From: JBBIQH01 sp964475945
Lineage (GTDB): Archaea; Thermoproteota; Nitrososphaeria; Nitrososphaerales; Nitrosocaldaceae
Length of the DNA stretch: 64,000 bases
Reading direction: 5' to 3'
Assembly (NCBI GenBank): GCA_964475945.1
Contig: CAYYYF010000006.1
Coordinates: 1 to 64,000 of the forward strand
The notes below the pieces were generated by a model. The model saw only the letters and a list, made by a program, of their open reading frames with translations, made no database searches and had not been told where the DNA came from. Shown here one piece after another: positions 62,925 to 64,000 of the stretch (its first letter is position 1; every line of letters begins with the position of its first letter). The position numbers and the translations under genes are program-made.

Positions 62925-63716
62925 CTATACCTTTGCATCCCTTAATGCATCCTTGCATATGCATCCTCTCTCATCTGGTATGCTAGGTATTATAGCCCTT
63001 ATAAGCCTCTTAACATTCTCAGCATTCCTCTTGAGCGTATCTATAACCTCTTGAGTGCTCACAGGCTTATCTGCCCATACATCGTAATCCGTTACAGTTG
63101 CTATGTTAAGGTAGCATATCTCCATCTCCCTTGCCAATACACACTCAGGGACTAGGGTCATTCCTATTATATCTGCCTTGAGAACATCCTTGAAGAATGC
63201 AGACTCTGCCCTAGTAGAGTACCTTGGGCCCTCTATGCATACATACGTGCCTCTCTCATGCATGCTTAAGCCTAGAGCCTTCCCTTCCCTTACTGCTATT
63301 GATCTTAACTCTGGGCAGAATGGATCTGCAAGTGATACATGGCATACCTCACCTCCATCATAGAATGTATACTCCCTCCTCTTAGTAAAGTCTATGAACT
63401 GATCACTAACCACTATATCCCCAGGCTTCATGCTCGTGTTAAGGCTACCTACTGCAGCAGGGGCTATTATCCTCTTAACCCCTAGTGCCTTTAAAGCCCA
63501 GATGTTTGCCTTAGCATTTATCCTATGTGGAGGTATCCTATGCCTCTTACCATGCCTAGCAAGGAATGCTACTCTCTTACCAGCATACTCCCCTATGGTT
63601 ATGAGATCAGATGTATCCCCATACGGTGTATATACCTTAACCTCCCTTGCATTGCTGAGCATATCAACATCATACACCCCTGTGCCCCCTATTATCGCAA
63701 TATCTGCCCCTTCCAT
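62925..63716 (-). CDS. mtnP: S-methyl-5'-thioadenosine phosphorylase
   Basis: Splits methylthioadenosine into adenine and methylthioribose-1-phosphate, recycling by-products of polyamine and SAM reactions. ADIAIIGGTGVYDVDM, FLARHGKRHRIPPHRINAKA, IAPAAVGSLNTSMKPGDIVV, YVCIEGPRYSTRAESAFFKD and IGMTLVPECVLAREMEICY are family blocks. At 263 residues, with C-terminal cysteines (GCICKD) as in other thermophilic archaeal enzymes, it is complete. It is followed upstream by apt on the same strand, which salvages the adenine. Confidence 0.92.
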   Translation of the reverse strand: MEGADIAIIGGTGVYDVDMLSNAREVKVYTPYGDTSDLITIGEYAGKRVAFLARHGKRHRIPPHRINAKANIWALKALGVKRIIAPAAVGSLNTSMKPGDIVVSDQFIDFTKRREYTFYDGGEVCHVSLADPFCPELRSIAVREGKALGLSMHERGTYVCIEGPRYSTRAESAFFKDVLKADIIGMTLVPECVLAREMEICYLNIATVTDYDVWADKPVSTQEVIDTLKRNAENVKRLIRAIIPSIPDERGCICKDALRDAKV

Positions 63717-63722
63717 GATACA

Positions 63723-64000
63723 TCACTCATAGACTACTAGAGAGTATACATCATAACCCTTCAGCAGTTCTCTACCTCTCAACCCTGCCAACTCTACAAC
63801 GAATGCAAAACCTGCAATGCTTGCCCCTAGGCTCTCTATAAGCTTTGCTGCTGCTATTGCTGTGCCCCCTGTAGCGATGAGGTCATCTGCTATAAGCACT
63901 CTATCACTGCTACCTATTATATCCTCCTGCACCTCCATCACAGCCTTCCCATACTCTATTGTATACTCCATCCTCCTAGTCTTCCCTGGTAACTTACCCT
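63723..64000 (-). CDS. apt: Adenine phosphoribosyltransferase, cut by the window edge
   Basis: The PRPP-binding motif is VLIADDLIATGGTAIAAAKL, with the upstream KLPGKTRRMEYTIEYGKAVM block typical of Apt. A Met at 63971 is internal; the frame stays open to base 64000, so the gene begins beyond the window. It turns adenine plus PRPP into AMP. It lies 6 bases before mtnP, so the two form an adenine-salvage unit. Confidence 0.9.
   Translation of the reverse strand, partial: GKLPGKTRRMEYTIEYGKAVMEVQEDIIGSSDRVLIADDLIATGGTAIAAAKLIESLGASIAGFAFVVELAGLRGRELLKGYDVYSLVVYE

Overview
The window looks like the chromosome of a thermophilic ammonia-oxidising archaeon of the Nitrososphaerota (Thaumarchaeota), most likely close to Candidatus Nitrosocaldus. 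The evidence is AT-rich DNA, short-leader or leaderless genes with TATA boxes about 25 bases before the start, an archaeal-type shikimate pathway, LysW-carrier amino acid biosynthesis, ribosomal protein eS25, a reverse gyrase (a thermophile marker), archaeal NreA and ATP-dependent ligase, a C/D box sRNA, and PEF-type C-terminal anchors on exported proteins. The genus is an inference, because no rRNA or amo gene lies in the window.

Layout. 0-0.3 kb: the 5' end of a urea transporter gene (dur3) cut by the right end of a TnpB-type insertion sequence. 0.5-3.9 kb: reverse gyrase, split by one missing base in an A run. 4.0 kb: a C/D box guide RNA. 4.6-6.0 kb: three decaying small membrane or exported genes, then tRNA-Glu. 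6.3-12.5 kb: an archaeosortase-like membrane protein, NreA, an ABC importer lacking its permease, a two-repeat exported protein and an epimerase. 12.5-13.8 kb: a decayed IS605-type tnpB element, followed by a radical SAM protein. 15-22 kb: hisS, argS, smc and an ACT-like protein. 22.6-28.5 kb: argG-lysWXYZJ-lrp operon. 28.5-32.2 kb: exported proteins of unknown function, two of them sharing an identical 18-base promoter element. 32.3-37.2 kb: SUF iron-sulfur operon. 37.2-45.3 kb: haem/sirohaem operon (hemA, hemB, hemL, hemC, cobA, hemD and a precorrin-2 dehydrogenase), interrupted by two frameshifted exported genes. 45.4-48.9 kb: small membrane proteins, a PqqD-like protein, cysS and an ArsC-like protein. 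48.9-54.5 kb: complete archaeal shikimate operon. 54.5-57.9 kb: TRAM protein, CDF transporter, DNA ligase and eS25. 58.0-58.5 kb: decayed DDE transposase. 59-64 kb: 3-hydroxyacyl-CoA dehydrogenase, a phosphoribosyltransferase, phosphoglycolate phosphatase with three small genes, then MTA phosphorylase and adenine phosphoribosyltransferase.

Most of the window is co-transcribed biosynthesis (Arg/Lys, aromatics, tetrapyrroles, Fe-S clusters). The unusual part is the accessory layer. Eight or nine small membrane or exported genes, plus reverse gyrase, carry single-base frameshifts, while almost all housekeeping genes are intact. Frameshift calls below come from reading the frames by eye. They could be true decay, programmed or transcriptional slippage, or sequencing error in A/T runs.
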